This document shows, piece after piece, positions 1 through 8,302 of a DNA stretch of 64,000 nt. The translations under genes and the position numbers were made by a program. Position 1 is the first letter of the stretch. The number at the start of each line of letters is the position of its first letter. The DNA comes from Paenibacillus sp. 453mf (GTDB taxonomy: Bacteria > Bacillota > Bacilli > Paenibacillales > Paenibacillaceae), in contig NZ_FPAC01000001.1 in the NCBI RefSeq assembly GCF_900116105.1, positions 1,168,862 to 1,232,861 of the forward strand, given 5' to 3'. The notes below the pieces were generated by a model. The model made no database searches and was not told where the DNA came from. It saw only the letters and a program-made list of their open reading frames with translations.

Positions 1-199
1 ATTAAAAATATCTCTATACGGTATAAACAGCGAGAAAAATCACAAAACCATGGATAAAAAGAGTATTTTCATTACAAATTGATGAACTTTCCCGTTTCAA
101 TCCTGGCTCTAAATATGTTAACCTTAGGTATAGGTTTTTTGAAAGCCCTCTCATTATTTTAGCAAACGGTTTCATTTCAAAGTAGAGGAGATGCGATAT

Positions 200-724
200 A
201 TGCCTAAGACACCCTTATTTATCGTAACAGGCGCAAGCTGTGTTGGAAAATCATCGGTTGTTCCTTATCTGCGAAGTTTACTTCCTGAGTTTGTTATTCT
301 TGACATGCATCCAGAGGAGAGCCTGGATTCTTCTTTGTCATTAGGACCTGTGCTGCATATGGCTTATCAAATTTCAATGAATAATCGTGGCACGGTGCTT
401 GTGGGTACCTTGACTCCGGAGGATGTAATAGAGAGCGGCTGCAGAGAGCTATTTAGCCAGGTGTATTTTATGAATCTGCATTGCAATGATGAAATAAGAG
501 AACATAGACTTAGGGATCGAGGAGCGACTCAGGAAATGATATGGAGCAATACAAGACTGGCACACCGGCTGCTCCACAGCGAGAATTTCACATTCAGCCC
601 TCCAATATCGACGATCGATACGACTGCCTACTCCCCTGAAGAAGCAGGCAAGCTTATTCGCAAGTGGGTAAGAAATTACTGGAGTTCACGTTATCCTTTA
701 GAAATACGGGCATACACGAATTAA
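200..724 (+). CDS. P-loop nucleotide kinase-like protein
   Basis: A 174-residue soluble protein that opens with a Walker A motif (GASCVGKSS), as in small AAA/NMP-kinase-like proteins. It probably binds ATP and phosphorylates a small molecule, but the substrate cannot be read from sequence. An ATG at 191 is in frame, but the SD GAGGAG (185-190) touches it; the ATG at 200 has normal 9-nt spacing and gives MPKTPLFIV, so 200 is preferred. It is a single gene closed by a strong hairpin terminator. Family-level call only. Confidence 0.75.
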   Translation: MPKTPLFIVTGASCVGKSSVVPYLRSLLPEFVILDMHPEESLDSSLSLGPVLHMAYQISMNNRGTVLVGTLTPEDVIESGCRELFSQVYFMNLHCNDEIREHRLRDRGATQEMIWSNTRLAHRLLHSENFTFSPPISTIDTTAYSPEEAGKLIRKWVRNYWSSRYPLEIRAYTN

Positions 725-750
725 CGCTAGAGTTTACGTAACATATTAAG

Positions 751-785
751 CAAACGGTAGCGATTCGCTATCGTTTGTTTTTTTA
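751..785 (+). terminator. Rho-independent terminator
   Basis: Arms CAAACGGTAGCG and CGCTATCGTTTG pair with one G-T wobble and are followed directly by a T-run. It ends the kinase-like gene. Confidence 0.85.
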
Positions 786-865
786 GTATAGTAACCCTAT
801 TAAAAAAGGCATATAATCAATAATAATGACATCGTAAGCTTTAAATTCTGATTGTGAGGTTGATT

Positions 866-1396
866 ATGTCGATGATTCTTGAGAGACTGGATTCAGAGGA
901 AACACTCGAACAATGGAAAGAAGCTTTTGAGCGCCACAAAATCGTACGTACTGACTCATTCTATGAACAATGTCTGCATGAGAATAAAATTGGCCTTAGG
1001 GTCACACTTCTTGTGTATCTGGACGAGCAAATCCTTGCTGGCTGTGCACATTTGAAGTTTGAATCGGATTATTTGTATTTCAGAGCACAAGGTATACCTG
1101 AAATTAATGATGTGAACATTTTTCCTGAATTCCGGAGAAGAGGGATCGGCAATCAGCTGATCGAAGAGTTTGAAAGTATTGCTGCCTATAACTCCTATGA
1201 CAGCATTGGGATCGGCATGGGGCTTTATAAGGATTTTGGGGCTGCCCAGCGCATTTATTGCAAGAGAGGTTATATTCCTGATGGGAATGGTCTGATGAAT
1301 CATAATCGGGAAGTTGCTGTTGGTGATCAGGTGCAGGTGAATGATGATTTGCTGCTCTATTTTGTTAAAGAATTGGGATATACTGCCCCTAAGTGA
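866..1396 (+). CDS. GNAT family N-acetyltransferase
   Basis: A 176-residue GNAT-fold protein. The acetyl-CoA-binding motif A is visible as FPEFRRRGIGNQLIEEF, followed by the typical C-terminal aromatic segment RIYCKRGYIPDG. A GTG at 854 is in frame, but GAGGT at 856-860 sits correctly for the ATG at 866. The substrate is unknown. It is monocistronic, with a terminator at 1422-1460. Confidence 0.85.
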   Translation: MSMILERLDSEETLEQWKEAFERHKIVRTDSFYEQCLHENKIGLRVTLLVYLDEQILAGCAHLKFESDYLYFRAQGIPEINDVNIFPEFRRRGIGNQLIEEFESIAAYNSYDSIGIGMGLYKDFGAAQRIYCKRGYIPDGNGLMNHNREVAVGDQVQVNDDLLLYFVKELGYTAPK

Positions 1397-1421
1397 TAGA
1401 ATTGAATTACATACTCGTCAG

Positions 1422-1460
1422 GACCGTATTAGCAGTTTAGGTTACGGTCTTTTTTGTTTT
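1422..1460 (+). terminator. Rho-independent terminator
   Basis: Stem GACCGTA / TACGGTC followed by TTTTTTGTTTT, between the two GNAT genes. Confidence 0.8.
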
Positions 1461-1497
1461 ATCTCTAGATAAGGGAAGATTAGTGGGAGGACTACAT

Positions 1498-1998
1498 ATG
1501 GAGATTAGAGAGGTACAGGTACAAGATGCAGAACAGCTGCTCAAGCTGAATCAGGAGCTGGACCGGGAGACGAAATTCATGCTGTATGAGCCGGGTGAAA
1601 GACTTGCTACGTTGGAAACCCAGACCAAGCGTATAAAGGGTATGCTGGATTCAGGTCACTCTACAATGCTTCTGGCAGTGAATGAAGAAGGCAGTGTGAT
1701 TGGACAGCTTGGCATCATTGGCTCTGAACTGCAGCGCAAGAAGCACGTCGTATACATTGTCATTGGCATCTTACAGCATTATACCGGCCAAGGTGTCGGC
1801 ACGAAGCTGTTTCAGGCGATGGAGGAATGGTGCAGGCTGCACAGGATTCACCGGATCGAGCTGACTGTAATGGCTCATAATGAAGCTGCGGTAGGCCTGT
1901 ATCAGAAGATGGGATTTGAAATCGAGGGCAAGAAACACCATTCATTGTTCGTGGATGGACAGTACGTAGATGAATTGTTTATGGCTAAAATGGTCTGA
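1498..1998 (+). CDS. GNAT family N-acetyltransferase
   Basis: A 166-residue acetyltransferase of the RimI/PAT-like group. It shows the central YIVIGILQHYTGQGVGTKL motif A (Q-x-x-G-x-G) and the C-terminal VGLYQKMGFEIEGKKHHS block, which resembles L-amino-acid or spermidine acetyltransferases. The in-frame GTG at 1483 lies before the SD GTGGGAGG; the ATG at 1498 follows it, so 1498 is used. Substrate unknown. Confidence 0.85.
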   Translation: MEIREVQVQDAEQLLKLNQELDRETKFMLYEPGERLATLETQTKRIKGMLDSGHSTMLLAVNEEGSVIGQLGIIGSELQRKKHVVYIVIGILQHYTGQGVGTKLFQAMEEWCRLHRIHRIELTVMAHNEAAVGLYQKMGFEIEGKKHHSLFVDGQYVDELFMAKMV

Positions 1999-2097
1999 TG
2001 CTGCAGCAATCTATCATCTTCCAATTATGGAAGGTATAATAGAGCTTACTCCAGCATAAGAGGTTGCTTGATAATAGGAAGGGAAGTGGCTGATCAA

Positions 2098-2853
2098 ATG
2101 AACAGTAAAGAACGTTTCTCGGATCGGGTCGATACTTATGTGAAATATCGTCCAAGTTATCCGGTAGAAGCCATCGATTACATGTATGGAACGATAGGCA
2201 TGAACCCGGCAAGCACCATTGCGGATATCGGTGCAGGGACAGGGATTATGTCGGAGCTGCTGCTGGCTAGAGGGAGTACAGTGATTGCGGTTGAGCCGAA
2301 TATGGAAATGCGGCTGGCAGCTGAATCCAGGCTGTCTGGCAATGCTCAATTCAGAGTGCAGTCAAGCCCTGCTGAAGAGACGGGCCTGCAAGATCAGTCG
2401 GTTGACTATATTGTTTGCGCCCAGTCCTTTCATTGGTTTGATCAGAACTTGGCAAAAGAGGAGTTCAAGCGTATTCTGAAGCCGGAAGGGAAAGTGGTCC
2501 TGATATGGAATTCGAGACTTACCGAGGGTACGCCTTTCCTGGTCAAATATGATGAGCTGCTTCACACCTATGGAACGGACTACAATGAGGTCAAGCATAC
2601 CAATATTACTTCGGACATGCTGCGTTCATTTTATAAGAATGGACAGCTTCATGCGGTGGAATTTCCCAATCGCCAAATCTTTGACTATGAAGGATTAAGC
2701 GGAAGACTTAAGTCTTCTTCATACAGTCCACCGCCGGGCCACCCCAATTATGAGCCAATGATGAACGCGCTATTAGAGCTGTTTGATTCCTATCAACAGG
2801 AAGGACGCGTGTACTTTGAATATACGACACAAGTCTTCTGGGGAGAAGTATAG
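2098..2853 (+). CDS. Class I SAM-dependent methyltransferase
   Basis: A 251-residue methyltransferase of the UbiE/Methyltransf_11 type. The N-terminus MNSKERFSDRVDTYVKYRPS is characteristic of this subgroup. Motif I is ADIGAGTGIMSELLL, followed by an acidic turn (VEPN) and the post-motif VDYIVCAQSFHWFD. Upstream in-frame TTG (2068) and GTG (2086) starts exist; the ATG at 2098 matches the family N-terminus. The target is unknown. The next (broken) gene starts 10 bases after the stop. Confidence 0.85.
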   Translation: MNSKERFSDRVDTYVKYRPSYPVEAIDYMYGTIGMNPASTIADIGAGTGIMSELLLARGSTVIAVEPNMEMRLAAESRLSGNAQFRVQSSPAEETGLQDQSVDYIVCAQSFHWFDQNLAKEEFKRILKPEGKVVLIWNSRLTEGTPFLVKYDELLHTYGTDYNEVKHTNITSDMLRSFYKNGQLHAVEFPNRQIFDYEGLSGRLKSSSYSPPPGHPNYEPMMNALLELFDSYQQEGRVYFEYTTQVFWGEV

Positions 2854-2863
2854 GAGGTCTTAC

Positions 2864-3103
2864 ATGCACCTATGCGAAAGTGATGGAGTGAGCTTAAGGA
2901 GGCTTGCTCCGGAAGACAAGGGTTTGCTCCTGAAATGGCTGTCTGATCCTGTTGTCCTGGAGTACTATGAGGGAAGATCAATTTATTGGAGAGCCAGAAT
3001 ATTGGAACAGGGGGATCGGCATCAGATCATTAAGATGACAGTTCAGTATTTGACAGACAAGCTATCTGCAGAGCGTATTTCTTATGAAGGGGGATTACTA
3101 TAA
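2864..3103 (+). pseudogene. Decayed AAC(6')-like GNAT acetyltransferase
   Basis: The open frame starts with a good SD (AGGAGG, 2852-2857) and the N-terminal block of AAC(6')-type acetyltransferases (RRLAPEDKGLLLKWLSDPVV, then LEYYEGR). At 2976-3026 the family block DQFIGEPEYWNRGIGIR is encoded in a different frame. The original frame resumes the family with IIKMTVQYLTDKLSAERI. The central part of the domain (by memory of the family, several dozen residues) is missing between YYEGR and DQFIG, one further frameshift lies near 3026, and the C-terminal CYEKCGF region is absent. A full acetyl-CoA fold cannot be made. Confidence 0.8.
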
Positions 3104-3703
3104 GTGACGGCAGGCAGAACAAGATTATATATGGTAAGACATGCGGAATCTCCGTTTATATTTGGAGAAGAACGCACAAGAGGCTTGTCTGACAAAGGAG
3201 CTGCCCATGCACAGGAGCTGGCAGAAATATTTGCTTCCATACCTGTGAACCTGGTTATATCCAGCCCTTATACTCGCGCCGTTGATACAGTTAAGCCTAC
3301 TGCGAAGTCCAAAGGACTAGAGGTTGCGCTGCATGAGGAACTTAAAGAAAGACGGATTGAAGGGCTTGATTACAGAGCAGAATGGGAAGTACTGGAGAGA
3401 GCCATTCAAACTTCGTTTGAAGATTTGGATTATGCGCTCGAAGGAGGAGAATCGACGCGTCAGACACAGCAGCGCGCCATTCCCATCATTGAACAAATAC
3501 TAGAGGAATATTCCGAGAAGAGCATTATCCTCGGTACGCATGGCAATATTATGGTGGCAATCATGAATTATTATGATTCACAGTATGGGTATGAATTCTG
3601 GGCAGGAACCTCGAAGCCCGACATCTATCTGTTAGAGTTTGAAGGCAATCGGCTTGTTCAGGTGGAGTGCTTGTGGGGGAAGAAGCTGGGTGAGGCAGAA
3701 TAA
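3104..3703 (+). CDS. Histidine phosphatase family protein
   Basis: A 199-residue phosphoglycerate-mutase-like protein. It carries the catalytic RHAE motif (LYMVRHAES), SSPYTRAVDTV (second arginine) and LGTHGNIMVAIM with the second catalytic histidine. It starts with GTG directly after the stop of the decayed GNAT gene, with AGGGGG about 10 bases upstream. The substrate is not predictable; relatives act on sugar phosphates or nucleotides. Confidence 0.85.
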   Translation: MTAGRTRLYMVRHAESPFIFGEERTRGLSDKGAAHAQELAEIFASIPVNLVISSPYTRAVDTVKPTAKSKGLEVALHEELKERRIEGLDYRAEWEVLERAIQTSFEDLDYALEGGESTRQTQQRAIPIIEQILEEYSEKSIILGTHGNIMVAIMNYYDSQYGYEFWAGTSKPDIYLLEFEGNRLVQVECLWGKKLGEAE

Positions 3704-3792
3704 GGCATTTTGAGTAAAATGCCAAGTGATTTGCAACGACAATGATGAATTACATATTATATCTGAATACGTACTAAGGAGAGAGTTTAGAA

Positions 3793-4158
3793 GTGAATTC
3801 GATCATTTCCTATTGCTTAGCCAAAAAGACTGCGAAGGAAGATTATCCGTTCGGGGCGGATACACTTGTCGCTAAAATCGAGGGGAAAATGTTTGCCCTG
3901 ATTTCCTTGAACAAAGATAAGGAACCACTGAGCATATCGCTTAAATGCGATCCGGTGATTGCCGTGAATTTGCGTGAACAGCATCGGGCGGTCGTCCCGG
4001 GCTATCATTTGAACAAAAAGCACTGGAACACGGTATATCTGGATCAGGACCTTGGGCCCGAGGATATTCGGCCGATGATCGATCATTCCTATGATTTGGT
4101 ATTCAAGAGCTTGACGAAGAAACAACGTGAATCTATTCAATGTCGTTTGGGTGAATAA
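3793..4158 (+). CDS. MmcQ/YjbR family protein
   Basis: A 121-residue protein of the MmcQ/YjbR (CyaY-like fold) family. Diagnostic stretches are DYPFGADTLVAKIEGKMFAL, VPGYHLNKKHWNTVYLD and the C-terminal DHSYDLVFKSLTKKQR. The family is predicted to bind DNA, but its role is not established. Start is GTG preceded by AAGGAGAG. The gene stands alone. Confidence 0.85.
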   Translation: MNSIISYCLAKKTAKEDYPFGADTLVAKIEGKMFALISLNKDKEPLSISLKCDPVIAVNLREQHRAVVPGYHLNKKHWNTVYLDQDLGPEDIRPMIDHSYDLVFKSLTKKQRESIQCRLGE

Positions 4159-4250
4159 TAGTCATGGACAGAACACATGCTAATTTCTGTAATGACAATG
4201 GCAATTATAGATTAAACAAGTGACCTGGCTCTGGCGGGAGTTCTTGCATG

Positions 4251-4276
4251 AAGGCAAGCCTGCTTGGAGCCTTTTT
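4251..4276 (+). terminator. Weak terminator candidate
   Basis: Outer arms AAGGC / GCCTT and inner arms AAGC / GCTT, with a 3-nt bulge, are followed by TTTTT. It would end the YjbR-family gene. Confidence 0.45.
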
Positions 4277-4304
4277 GATGCTTTGAATCATTGCATTGAC
4301 GAAA

Positions 4305-4357
4305 TTTGAATGTTTTTGATAGAAAATGATTGTTTTTATTTAGATATGTGGTACTAT
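4305..4357 (+). promoter_or_regulatory. fru operon promoter with direct-repeat FruR operators
   Basis: Two related boxes, GAATGTTTTTGAT (4308-4320) and GATTGTTTTTATT (4328-4340), lie exactly 20 bp apart. The second overlaps a possible -35 (TTGTTT, 4330-4335), 16 bp ahead of a -10 TACTAT (4352-4357). DeoR-family repressors commonly bind such repeats. Assignment to FruR is inference from the gene directly downstream. Confidence 0.5.
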
Positions 4358-4380
4358 AGAATCAGTCAGGAGGAAGATGA

Positions 4381-5133
4381 ATGCTGACAGAAGAACGATA
4401 TCGAATTATTTTAGAACGCTTACAGCAGCGTGGGGTTGTTAAACTTCAGGAGCTGATGGAGTTACTCCATGCTTCCGAATCAACAATTCGAAGAGACTTG
4501 GTGGATTTGGAGGCGAAGCACCTTCTCAAAAGAGTGCATGGGGGAGCTTCACTCGTAAGTCATAAGAGTACCGAGCTTGGCATGGATGAGAAAACGTTCA
4601 AAAACGTTCAAGAGAAAACAAAATTAGCCATCTTAGCAGCCAAACAGCTCCATGATGGAGAATGCATTTATCTAGATGCGGGAACGACCACGCTTGCCAT
4701 GATTCCTTATATTGAAGCACAGGATATAACGGTCGTTACCAATGGACTCTCCCACGTAGAAGCGCTGGTTAGCAAAAAGATACGGAGTTATTTGCTCGGT
4801 GGAATGATGAAACCGCATACGAAAGCAGTAATTGGCAGCATAGCGCTTCAAAATATGGATAATTTCCGATTCGACAAGAGCTTCCTTGGAACGAATGGAA
4901 TGGATATGGCCATGGGCTATACCACACCGGATCCGGAAGAGGCGCTGATTAAACGCAGGGCTCATCAGTTATCAGGTCAGACCTATGTCTTAGCAGATTC
5001 CAGCAAGTTTGGAGAAATTGCTTTTGCCAAGCTGTTTAATCTGGAAGAAGCGACGTTAATAACAGACAGGGTGCCTGGCGAATATAGGAAATGGCTTGGA
5101 CCGAAATTTAAAGCAATTGAGGGATTAACATGA
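4381..5133 (+). CDS. fruR: DeoR family repressor of fructose operon
   Basis: A 250-residue DeoR-type regulator. It has an N-terminal HTH (VVKLQELMELLHASESTIRR, then DLVDLEAKHLLKRVHGGA) and a C-terminal ISOCOT-type sensor domain with YLDAGTTTLAMIPY and VLADSSKFG, which bind a phosphosugar effector. It is first in an operon with fruK and fruA, so fructose-1-phosphate is the expected inducer. SD AGGAGG precedes the ATG. Its stop overlaps the fruK start (ATGA). Confidence 0.9.
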   Translation: MLTEERYRIILERLQQRGVVKLQELMELLHASESTIRRDLVDLEAKHLLKRVHGGASLVSHKSTELGMDEKTFKNVQEKTKLAILAAKQLHDGECIYLDAGTTTLAMIPYIEAQDITVVTNGLSHVEALVSKKIRSYLLGGMMKPHTKAVIGSIALQNMDNFRFDKSFLGTNGMDMAMGYTTPDPEEALIKRRAHQLSGQTYVLADSSKFGEIAFAKLFNLEEATLITDRVPGEYRKWLGPKFKAIEGLT

Positions 5134-6041
5134 TATATACGGTAACACTTAATCCATCCATCGATTACATCGTGGAAGTCGAACAACTGGAGCTTGGCAG
5201 CTTGAACCGAATGAAACGGGATTTAAAGCTCCCTGGCGGCAAAGGGATCAATGTATCCAGGGTGCTTGAGCAGCTGAATGCAGAACACGCAGCGCTCGGT
5301 TTTATCGGCGGATTTACAGGGAATTTTATTGACGCATTTTTAGATCAGGAAGGAATCAAATCGGATTTTGTTCATATTCAGGATGATACTCGAATTAATG
5401 TCAAATTGAAGCATGATCAGGAAACCGAGATTAACGGACTGGGTCCTGTCGTGACAGAGGACGAAGCAGCTGCTCTGCTTCAGAAGCTTAATCAGCTTGC
5501 AGAAGGGGATATTCTGGTGCTGTCAGGCAGTATTCCTCCTTCACTTGGCGGTGATTTCTATCTTCGTCTGATCAAAGCTTGCCAGAAGGCAGGAGCAGAA
5601 TTTGTCATAGATACGACAGGTGAGGCATTGCTCAAAGCCTTATACTATAAACCGCTGCTGGTGAAACCGAATCATCACGAATTGGCTGACATGTTTGGAG
5701 TCATCATTGAATCACAAGACGATCTCATAACCTATGGACGAAAACTGCTGGATGAGGGTGCACAGCACGTGATCATCTCTATGGCTGGTGAAGGAGCCTT
5801 GTTAATTACGAATGAGGCCGTATACCATGCCACTGTTCCTGCGGGTACCGTAAGAAATTCAGTCGGAGCTGGAGATTCAATGATTGCTGGCTTTGTAGGA
5901 ACGCTTACTCAAACAAAAGACCCGCTGGAAGCATTTCGTGCAGGTGTAGCTTCAGGCAGTGCAACAGCATTTTCAGACGATCTTGCTCAGCGTAAAGAAA
6001 TTGACAAATTGATTCCTGAGGTCCAAATCACCAAATTATAA
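5130..6041 (+). CDS. fruK: 1-phosphofructokinase
   Basis: A 303-residue PfkB-family kinase that converts fructose-1-phosphate to fructose-1,6-bisphosphate. It shows the N-terminal MIYTVTLNPSIDYIVEV, the LPGGKGINVSRVL glycine motif and the C-terminal PfkB signature NSVGAGDSMIAGF with the catalytic Asp. ATGA overlap with fruR indicates translational coupling. It sits between the regulator and the fructose PTS permease, which favours 1-phosphofructokinase over tagatose-6-phosphate kinase. Confidence 0.93.
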   Translation: MIYTVTLNPSIDYIVEVEQLELGSLNRMKRDLKLPGGKGINVSRVLEQLNAEHAALGFIGGFTGNFIDAFLDQEGIKSDFVHIQDDTRINVKLKHDQETEINGLGPVVTEDEAAALLQKLNQLAEGDILVLSGSIPPSLGGDFYLRLIKACQKAGAEFVIDTTGEALLKALYYKPLLVKPNHHELADMFGVIIESQDDLITYGRKLLDEGAQHVIISMAGEGALLITNEAVYHATVPAGTVRNSVGAGDSMIAGFVGTLTQTKDPLEAFRAGVASGSATAFSDDLAQRKEIDKLIPEVQITKL

Positions 6042-6107
6042 ATAATAAAATGTTACACCTAATAGGCGTGTTAACGCACGCCTTATTATTCAGGGGAGTT
6101 GTTAGAC

Positions 6108-8033
6108 ATGAGAATTACGGATTTGATGATTGAAGAAGCAATGATTATGAATTTGAAATCCACTTCCAAGGATGGCGCGATCAATGAATTGATAGATCGT
6201 CTCGCTCGCAGCGGGCGTATCAATGATCCTGTCTTATTCAAAGAGATGATCTATAAACGCGAGGCTGAATCCAGCACAGGAATCGGCGGAGGAATCGCGA
6301 TGCCTCATGCGAAAACAACGGCAGTGAACGAGCCAACGGTCGTTTTTGCGAAAAGCGAAGCCGGCGTGGATTTTGAGTCATTAGACGGTGAACCTGCACA
6401 TGTGTTCTTTATGATCGCAGCACCGGAAGGAGCGGGAAGTACGCATCTTCGTACACTGGCTGCCCTTTCTCGGCTATTGATTGACAACGTTTTCATTGAA
6501 CGGCTGCTGCAAACGAAGACTCCGAATGAGGTGACAGCCCTGTTTGATGAGAAGCAAGCAGAGGAAGCGGAAGGCTCAGAGAAGTCGGAGCATAAGACGG
6601 ACTCATCAACCTCATCGACAACACTCATCGATAATTCATCCGAGAAGTCTGATGAAATTCCTTTCGTTGTTGCGGTAACTGCTTGTCCTACGGGAATTGC
6701 ACATACCTTCATGGCGGAAGACGCCCTCAAGAAGAAGGCTCAGGAAATGGGCGTTCAAATCCGGGTGGAAACGAACGGATCGGAAGGTGCGAACAATGTC
6801 TTGACCGAGGATGAGATTCGCCGGGCAAAGGGGATTATCGTTGCGGCAGATAAAAATGTCGAGATGGCCCGGTTTGCAGGTAAGCCTGTATTGCAGCGCC
6901 CTGTCAGTGATGGCATTCGTAAGTCGGAAGAGCTTATATCCAAAGCCGTAAAAGGCGATGCTCCGATATACCAAGCAGAAGGAGGAGCGGTCTCACCTGC
7001 TGCCAGTGAGAAGAAAAGTGTCGGCAGTACCTTGTATAAGAACTTAATGAACGGTATATCTCATATGCTTCCGTTTGTTGTCGGCGGCGGAATTCTCCTC
7101 GCCATTTCGTTCCTCATTGAACAGGTGGCAGGAGAGGATCATCCGATCTTCCAGCTGCTACAAACGATAGGCGGCGGAGAAGGCGCGTTTCATTTTCTGA
7201 TTCCTATATTGGCGGGATTCATTGCGATGAGTATTGCGGATCGTCCAGCGCTTATGCCTGGTATGGTGGGTGGTTTGATGGCTGTCAATGCCAATGCGGG
7301 ATTCCTCGGCGGACTTGCAGCCGGATTTCTAGCAGGTTACACTGTTATTGGACTTCGGCGGGTATTTAAGCATTTGCCAAAAGCGATTGACGGATTAAAA
7401 GCTATTCTGTTGTATCCCGTGTTCGGACTGCTAATTACCGGATCACTCATGTTTTATATTTTGTCCCCCATCTTCAGCTGGATTAACACGGGATTAATTG
7501 ATGTACTTAACAATCTGGGTACAGGGAACATGGTTCTGCTCGGAATTATTCTTGGCGGCATGATGTCTATTGATATGGGTGGACCCTTTAACAAGGCTGC
7601 ATACACTTTTGCGATTGGTGTATTTACGTCGAGCGGAAATGAAAATGGGCTGATGATGGCAGCTGTCATGGCAGGAGGTATGGTCCCTCCACTGGCAATT
7701 GCGTTAGCAACGACATTCTTCAAGAACAAATTTACGGAAGAGGAGCGCAAATCCGGTATTACGAATTATGTGCTGGGATTATCCTTCATTACAGAAGGTG
7801 CCATTCCATTTGCAGCCGCTGATCCACTCCGGGTTCTGACCTCATGCATTGTTGGATCGGCTGTCGCTGGAGGCCTTACTCAATTGTGGGCGATTAACCT
7901 GCCAGCTCCCCATGGAGGAATCTTCGTAGCTGCGCTTGCGAGCAATGCTCTCATGTTCTTGCTTGCAGTTGCCATTGGTGCAGTGATATCCGGATTGATC
8001 TTAGGACTGTGGAAGAAGCCTTTGAAAGTATAA
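6108..8033 (+). CDS. fruA: PTS fructose transporter EIIABC
   Basis: A 641-residue fused fructose PTS permease. EIIA is at about 1-150 with phospho-His in GGGIAMPHAKT (His67). EIIB is at about 180-285 with phospho-Cys in VAVTACPTGIAHTF (Cys193). A membrane EIIC domain runs from about 310 to the end (LMNGISHMLPFVVGGGILLA, MSIDMGGPFNKAAYTF, FITEGAIPFAAADP). It imports fructose as fructose-1-phosphate, the substrate of FruK. An in-frame TTG at 6099 overlaps the SD GGGGAG; the ATG at 6108 is chosen. Confidence 0.95.
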   Translation: MRITDLMIEEAMIMNLKSTSKDGAINELIDRLARSGRINDPVLFKEMIYKREAESSTGIGGGIAMPHAKTTAVNEPTVVFAKSEAGVDFESLDGEPAHVFFMIAAPEGAGSTHLRTLAALSRLLIDNVFIERLLQTKTPNEVTALFDEKQAEEAEGSEKSEHKTDSSTSSTTLIDNSSEKSDEIPFVVAVTACPTGIAHTFMAEDALKKKAQEMGVQIRVETNGSEGANNVLTEDEIRRAKGIIVAADKNVEMARFAGKPVLQRPVSDGIRKSEELISKAVKGDAPIYQAEGGAVSPAASEKKSVGSTLYKNLMNGISHMLPFVVGGGILLAISFLIEQVAGEDHPIFQLLQTIGGGEGAFHFLIPILAGFIAMSIADRPALMPGMVGGLMAVNANAGFLGGLAAGFLAGYTVIGLRRVFKHLPKAIDGLKAILLYPVFGLLITGSLMFYILSPIFSWINTGLIDVLNNLGTGNMVLLGIILGGMMSIDMGGPFNKAAYTFAIGVFTSSGNENGLMMAAVMAGGMVPPLAIALATTFFKNKFTEEERKSGITNYVLGLSFITEGAIPFAAADPLRVLTSCIVGSAVAGGLTQLWAINLPAPHGGIFVAALASNALMFLLAVAIGAVISGLILGLWKKPLKV

Positions 8034-8107
8034 TTAATCTAGCTTACGGAAGTTAACGTTAGCAGACAAAAATACAGAACGAATTTATCGTAATCTGACC
8101 ATAGGTT

Positions 8108-8148
8108 AAGCCGACTCTGAATTAAAAAATTTCAGAGTCGGCTTTTTC
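8108..8148 (+). terminator. Rho-independent terminator of fru operon
   Basis: Perfect 14-bp stem AAGCCGACTCTGAA / TTCAGAGTCGGCTT followed by T-rich sequence. Confidence 0.92.
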
Positions 8149-8158
8149 TTTCGAAAAT

Positions 8159-8260
8159 GTTCAATTTTGAACACTATTTTCAATACAGTGAGATTTAAAA
8201 CAATTTTTGTTTAAATATACACATTTCTATGTACAATTTTTATTCAATTATGTAGAATGA
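8159..8260. promoter_or_regulatory. Palindrome-rich upstream region of proline dehydrogenase
   Basis: The segment holds GTTCAATTTTGAAC (8159-8172, perfect 6-bp arms), an A/T palindrome-like stretch ATTTAAAACAATTTTTGTTT near 8192-8214, and TACACATTTCTATGTACA around 8218-8235. The last resembles the TGTACACATT arm found upstream of the P5C dehydrogenase gene. No -24/-12 sigma-54 promoter (TGGCAC-N5-TTGCA) is visible. A regulatory role is inference. Confidence 0.35.
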
Positions 8261-8302
8261 TAGAAGATTAATCCATTATATGGTTAGAAAGGAGTTGGTG
8301 GG

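Noticed and set aside
1..199. Partial gene at the left edge
   Set aside because: All frames are interrupted and there is no domain; it looks like AT-rich intergenic DNA.
956..1303. 115-codon minus-strand ORF
   Set aside because: It lies fully inside the GNAT gene on the other strand, has no recognisable domain and no SD; a shadow frame.
8145..8302. Sigma-54 promoter for proline dehydrogenase
   Set aside because: Searched because an NtrC-type regulator is adjacent; no TGGCAC-N5-TTGCA or close variant is present here, nor at 11022-11174 or 12495-12642.
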